Assembly (NCBI GenBank): GCA_037131575.1
Contig: JBAXQV010000093.1
Coordinates: forward strand, 1 to 11,331
Source of the DNA: VFMC01 sp037131575
GTDB taxonomy: Bacteria; Actinomycetota; Acidimicrobiia; Acidimicrobiales; Ilumatobacteraceae
DNA length: 11,331 nt
Direction: 5' to 3'
A model generated the notes under the pieces. The model did not search any database, was not told the origin of the DNA, and worked only from the letters and a program-made list of their open reading frames with translations. The position numbers and the translations under genes were made by a program. Below, piece by piece: positions 8,568-11,331 of the stretch. How positions within the stretch are numbered: the first letter of the stretch is position 1; every line of letters begins with the position of its first letter.

Positions 8568-9380
8568 TCACGGCAATGGCCCGCCGTACACGTCGCGAGT
8601 GCTTTCACCTGCGTCGAACCGGGCTTGCATCGCTGCCAGCAGTTCGAGCGCAGCCGGTGAACTCGAAAAGCTCTGGAAGATCATCTGGTCGTTCATCACG
8701 GCATCGGCGATACGCAGCATGTCGTCGCCTTCGGTGAGCATGCGCTTCATGCCCGCCACCGCCGGTGCCGGGCGATCGGCCAACAATGCCGCCCATTCGA
8801 GAGCACGAGGCAGTGCTTCATCTTCGCCCACCACTCGGTTGAGACCGCCCAATTCGAGCAGCCGTCGGGCTGCAACCGGTTGCCCCAGCAGCACCATCTC
8901 AGCGGTTGCAGTACGGCCGATGAGTTGCCGCAACCGCGAGGTTCCACCGATGCCGGTGCCCACGCCGATGCCCACTTCAGGCTGACCGAACAACACCTGC
9001 TCCTCAGCGATGCGCAGGTCGCACGCCCACCCCAGTTCGCAGCCACCACCAGAGGTGTCGCCCGAGATGGCAGCGATCGACACCACATGGGTGCGGTTCA
9101 ACTCATGCAGGCACCGGAACCAGGAGGCACCGTCGCCGGTGGTGGGCTGGCCGGTGAACGCATTGCGCAGGTCGGTGAGCCAAGCGTGCTGATACCAATA
9201 GCCGGGAACGCCCGATGCAAGTACCACGACTCGGGCACCTCCCTCGCGGGCCTCCACCAGCGCTGCGTGGAGTTGGCTGATGGCGTCCCACGAGCCGAAG
9301 TTGGCTATCGCAGGGTTGGTCATGGTGACCACGGCGACGCCCTCGCGCGGTCGATCGAGTGTTACGAGTGCAGCGTTCAT
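8568..9380 (-). CDS. Enoyl-CoA hydratase/isomerase (crotonase) family protein
   Basis: The protein is 270 residues, a normal crotonase length. The start is ATG 9380 with GGAG (9387-9390) 6 bases upstream; the frame stays open further upstream, but that part overlaps another gene. The family signature GDTSGGGCELGWACDLRIA (about 107-125) contains E115, and FGQPEVGIGVGTGIGGTSRL contains E135. These match the two catalytic glutamates of enoyl-CoA hydratases (Glu144 and Glu164 of the rat mitochondrial enzyme). The first oxyanion-hole loop is unusual: PGYWYQHAWL near 59-68 instead of the common AFCAGADL type. The protein probably acts on an acyl-CoA, but the substrate cannot be read from sequence. 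It lies 41 bases after the split-barrel protein gene and is probably in one transcript with it. Confidence 0.9.
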   Translation of the reverse strand: MNAALVTLDRPREGVAVVTMTNPAIANFGSWDAISQLHAALVEAREGGARVVVLASGVPGYWYQHAWLTDLRNAFTGQPTTGDGASWFRCLHELNRTHVVSIAAISGDTSGGGCELGWACDLRIAEEQVLFGQPEVGIGVGTGIGGTSRLRQLIGRTATAEMVLLGQPVAARRLLELGGLNRVVGEDEALPRALEWAALLADRPAPAVAGMKRMLTEGDDMLRIADAVMNDQMIFQSFSSSPAALELLAAMQARFDAGESTRDVYGGPLP

Positions 9381-9421
9381 GATGTGCTCCGTTTCGGTGG
9401 CGGTCCTCTCGCGAAGGGCGG

Positions 9422-9940
9422 TCAGTCGACGCCGAGACCGGCAGCCACAGCCTTGGCGGTGAACGCGTTGAACTTTGCGGTGTCGAACCCCACCACCAAC
9501 TGGACGGGGGTTTCGATGATCACGCGATGTGGTGAATCGAGGAACTTCTCGAAGTTGCGATTCCGCACACTGTCGGGGTCGCGGTCGGTGCCCGACAACG
9601 CCGAGTAGAACCACGTCTTCACGTCTTTCCAGTCGGCGTCGGCGTTGGTGTGCACCACCGAATTGCCACGGAACGACGCTGTGCGCCCACCACGGTTGAT
9701 CACGATGCCCGACTGCGGCCGCGTGCGCAGTGCCGGCACCCGCTTGCGGCGCTCGGCGCAGGTGGTCCAGAACGTGCCGTCGCGGTACACGTAGGCCACC
9801 ACCACGCCCACCGGGAACCCTTCGCGTGTGGTCCAGTTGAACACGCACTCGCCGCCGCGGCCGATGAGTTCGGCAACCTCGGCGTCGGTGAGACGCATCT
9901 CGGTGAGATCTTCGTAATCGGTCTGCGGCTGATCGGCCAT
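9422..9940 (-). CDS. Pyridoxamine 5′-phosphate oxidase-like (FMN/F420 split-barrel) protein
   Basis: The protein is 172 residues. ATG 9940 follows a strong GAGGAGG site at a 5-base spacing. The layout fits the split beta-barrel flavin/F420-binding superfamily: a short helical start (LTDAEVAELIGRG), strands GFPVGVVVAYVYRDGTFWTT, then the basic turn AERRKRVPALRTRPQSGIVI, then a TASFRGNSVVH strand and a helical C-terminal part. Members are oxidoreductases or cofactor binders, and in actinobacteria many use coenzyme F420. Whether this one uses FMN, F420 or haem cannot be decided here, and a pyridoxal role is not implied by the family name. Its close neighbour, the crotonase-family gene, suggests a shared catabolic or detoxifying role, but that is inference. 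Confidence 0.75.
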   Translation of the reverse strand: MADQPQTDYEDLTEMRLTDAEVAELIGRGGECVFNWTTREGFPVGVVVAYVYRDGTFWTTCAERRKRVPALRTRPQSGIVINRGGRTASFRGNSVVHTNADADWKDVKTWFYSALSGTDRDPDSVRNRNFEKFLDSPHRVIIETPVQLVVGFDTAKFNAFTAKAVAAGLGVD

Positions 9941-10021
9941 GGCAACCTCCTCATCGATGCAGCGCGCCGCAACGACGCACTGACCCCCGATGCGACCGTA
10001 GCCGGGGAGGGCGATGCAATC

Positions 10022-10513
10022 TCAGGCGAGCGGCCCGTGCACGCGTTCGAGGCCCTTCACCACACCGTCGAACGTGCGCTTGGGAAGCACCGCACCTTCA
10101 CGACGCACCTGTGCGGGGTCGATCTCCAGCAAGCGTTCGAGCTTGGCGTAGCTCGTGCGGCCTTCGCGGTCCCAGGGGCCGGTGCCCACTTCGAACTGCG
10201 GTTCGTTGTCGTGTTGCTTCGACGTGAGCTGCACGCCCACCAGGTGCTGGCCGCGACGCCCCACGATGACGACCGGCCGATCCTTACCCTGCGAGGGGTC
10301 GTCTTCGAACGGCACCCAGGTCCACACCACTTCACCCGGGTCGGCGTTACCGTCGAGGTCGGGCGAATACTCGATGCGCACACCGTCGGTGCCGATGTCG
10401 TGCGCAGTGGGCCTACTCGAAGACGGGCTGGGGCGCTTGGTGGCACCGGAAGACTTCGGTCGCGGCTTGGCCTTGAAGAGGGCATTGAGGAGGTCGGTCA
10501 GCCAACGTCGCAT
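10022..10513 (-). CDS. PemK/MazF-like family protein, no antitoxin visible
   Basis: The protein is 163 residues. After a basic, Ser/Pro-rich segment (residues 12-35) it has a compact domain resembling the PemK/MazF endoribonuclease fold: GEVVWTWVPFEDDP (60-73), then KDRPVVIVGRR (77-87) and LVGVQLTSKQHD (91-102). R79 and T97 may correspond to the catalytic Arg and Thr of MazF enzymes, but this was not aligned. The ATG lies inside the lysA 3′ end, overlapping by 16 bases in another frame, so translation is probably coupled. GAGG lies 10 bases before the ATG, a long spacing. The 81 bases after its stop hold no antitoxin gene, and the neighbour is not antitoxin-like. It may be a chromosomal regulator rather than an active toxin. 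Confidence 0.7.
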   Translation of the reverse strand: MRRWLTDLLNALFKAKPRPKSSGATKRPSPSSSRPTAHDIGTDGVRIEYSPDLDGNADPGEVVWTWVPFEDDPSQGKDRPVVIVGRRGQHLVGVQLTSKQHDNEPQFEVGTGPWDREGRTSYAKLERLLEIDPAQVRREGAVLPKRTFDGVVKGLERVHGPLA

Positions 10514-11331
10514 TGCAGCAGATCCTCATAGGTTTCGCGGCGTACCACCAGGCGCGCCTCGCCATCACGAACGAACACCACCGCCGGCCTGGTGAGCTTG
10601 TTGTAGTTGCTCGCCATGGAATACCCGTAGGCCCCGGTGACCGGTGTGGCCAACAGGCTGCCAGCCTCGACATCGGCAGGGAGTTCGGCATCGAAGATGA
10701 GCACGTCGCCGCTCTCGCAGTGCTTGCCCACGAGCCTGCCGCGCAGTTCGCGCGGCCCCGCCACCTGACGCGGATCGAAGGCCTCGTAGCCCGAGCCGTA
10801 GAGCACGGGGCGCGGGTTGTCGCTCATGCCACCGTCCACCGACACGTAGGTGCGCACGCCGGCGATGCGCTTCACCGAACCCACGGTGTACACCGTGACG
10901 GCGGCCGATGCCGCAATCGATCGACCCGGTTCCACGCTCACCCGTGCGGTGACCCCGGCGGCAGCACAGGCCTCGAGCAGCACACGGCCCCAATCGGTGA
11001 TGGTGGGTGCTTCCTCGCCGCCCACATAGGCCACACCGAGGCCGCCGCCCAGTACCAACTCGGGCAGGTCGAGCGGGTTGGCGAACGCCGCCATCACCTC
11101 GGCAGCACGAGCGAAACTGTCGACGGCGAACACGTTCGAGCCGATGTGGCAATGCACACCGACCAGGTTCACCGCAGGCGACCGACGGGCCCGATCGACC
11201 GCTTTCGTAGCTTGCCCGTCGGCCAGGTTGAAGCCGAACTTCGAGTCGTTCTGGCCGGTGGAGATGTATTCGTGCGTGTGCGCCGACACACCCGGGGTGA
11301 TGCGCAGCACCACATCGGGCACCGGCAGCCC
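10498..11331 (-). CDS. lysA: Diaminopimelate decarboxylase (partial, N-terminus missing)
   Basis: The frame is open from the right edge to the TGA at 10498-10500, giving 277 residues of the C-terminal part. The enzyme removes CO2 from meso-diaminopimelate to make lysine, using pyridoxal phosphate. The family landmarks appear in order: HEYISTGQNDSKFGF, GVHCHIGSNVF, LVLGGGLGVAY, VSVEPGRSI, VSVDGGMSDNPRPVLYGS, GKHCESGD with the active-site cysteine, and TGAYGYSMASNYN. The end RRETYEDLLQ resembles actinobacterial LysA. Missing upstream are the barrel start and the lysine that binds the cofactor. Position before hom matches the actinobacterial lysA–hom–thrC order, though three genes intervene here. 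The PemK-like gene overlaps its last 16 bases. Confidence 0.97.
   Translation of the reverse strand, partial: GLPVPDVVLRITPGVSAHTHEYISTGQNDSKFGFNLADGQATKAVDRARRSPAVNLVGVHCHIGSNVFAVDSFARAAEVMAAFANPLDLPELVLGGGLGVAYVGGEEAPTITDWGRVLLEACAAAGVTARVSVEPGRSIAASAAVTVYTVGSVKRIAGVRTYVSVDGGMSDNPRPVLYGSGYEAFDPRQVAGPRELRGRLVGKHCESGDVLIFDAELPADVEAGSLLATPVTGAYGYSMASNYNKLTRPAVVFVRDGEARLVVRRETYEDLLQCDVG

Noticed and set aside
7282..8985. 567-codon open frame on the plus strand
   Set aside because: It lies antisense to hom and the crotonase-family gene, both with clear family motifs. Its translation is His/Gly/Arg-rich with no recognisable domain, as expected from high-GC codon bias.
9381..9848. N-terminal extension of the crotonase-family frame up to 9848
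   Set aside because: It overlaps the split-barrel protein gene in another frame and has no family similarity. ATG 9380 has a good ribosome site and starts the domain directly.
9941..10021. TACGGT as a −10 element before the split-barrel protein gene
   Set aside because: No −35 element lies at a usable distance; TTGCAT is only 13 bases away. The gene is more likely expressed from upstream.

Overview
The window reads as chromosomal housekeeping DNA from a high-GC actinobacterium. The order lysA – hom – thrC – rho – rpmE is a known actinobacterial arrangement. The secreted-protein style (Tat signal plus C-terminal RxxDTRDGTGG repeats) and the DUF1800/DUF1501 pair make an Acidimicrobiia (Ilumatobacter-like) source plausible, but that is an inference from memory and was not tested. 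All ten genes are on the minus strand, so transcription runs from high to low coordinates. Coding density is very high. The longest gene-free stretch is about 205 bases (5620-5824), so no gap exceeds 300 bases. I see no rRNA, tRNA, insertion sequence or CRISPR array.

In transcriptional order the right part holds: lysA (diaminopimelate decarboxylase, cut by the right edge); a PemK/MazF-like protein overlapping its end; a pyridoxamine-phosphate-oxidase-like split-barrel protein; an enoyl-CoA hydratase/isomerase family protein; hom (homoserine dehydrogenase); and thrC (threonine synthase), which overlaps the hom stop by one base. lysA, hom and thrC draw on the aspartate pathway: LysA finishes lysine, while Hom and ThrC make homoserine and threonine. 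The three genes between lysA and hom interrupt the usual block, and no thrB (homoserine kinase) lies between thrC and rho.

The middle holds rho, with its own candidate promoter and a 160-base leader, then rpmE (ribosomal protein L31, zinc-binding form). rpmE is followed by the clearest regulatory element in the window, a 12-bp hairpin with a T-tract that is a convincing intrinsic terminator.

The left part is a separate two-gene unit: a DUF1800 protein followed after 28 bases by a DUF1501 protein. The DUF1501 protein carries a twin-arginine signal and at least two complete 124-residue C-terminal repeats, and it runs off the left edge. The two families commonly occur as a pair, but their biochemical role is not settled. 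I found no clear evidence of an entirely new system. The points most worth following are the repeat-tailed DUF1501/DUF1800 export pair, the orphan PemK-like gene, the absent thrB, the acidic/poly-arginine insertion in Rho, and a possible leaderless promoter for hom.
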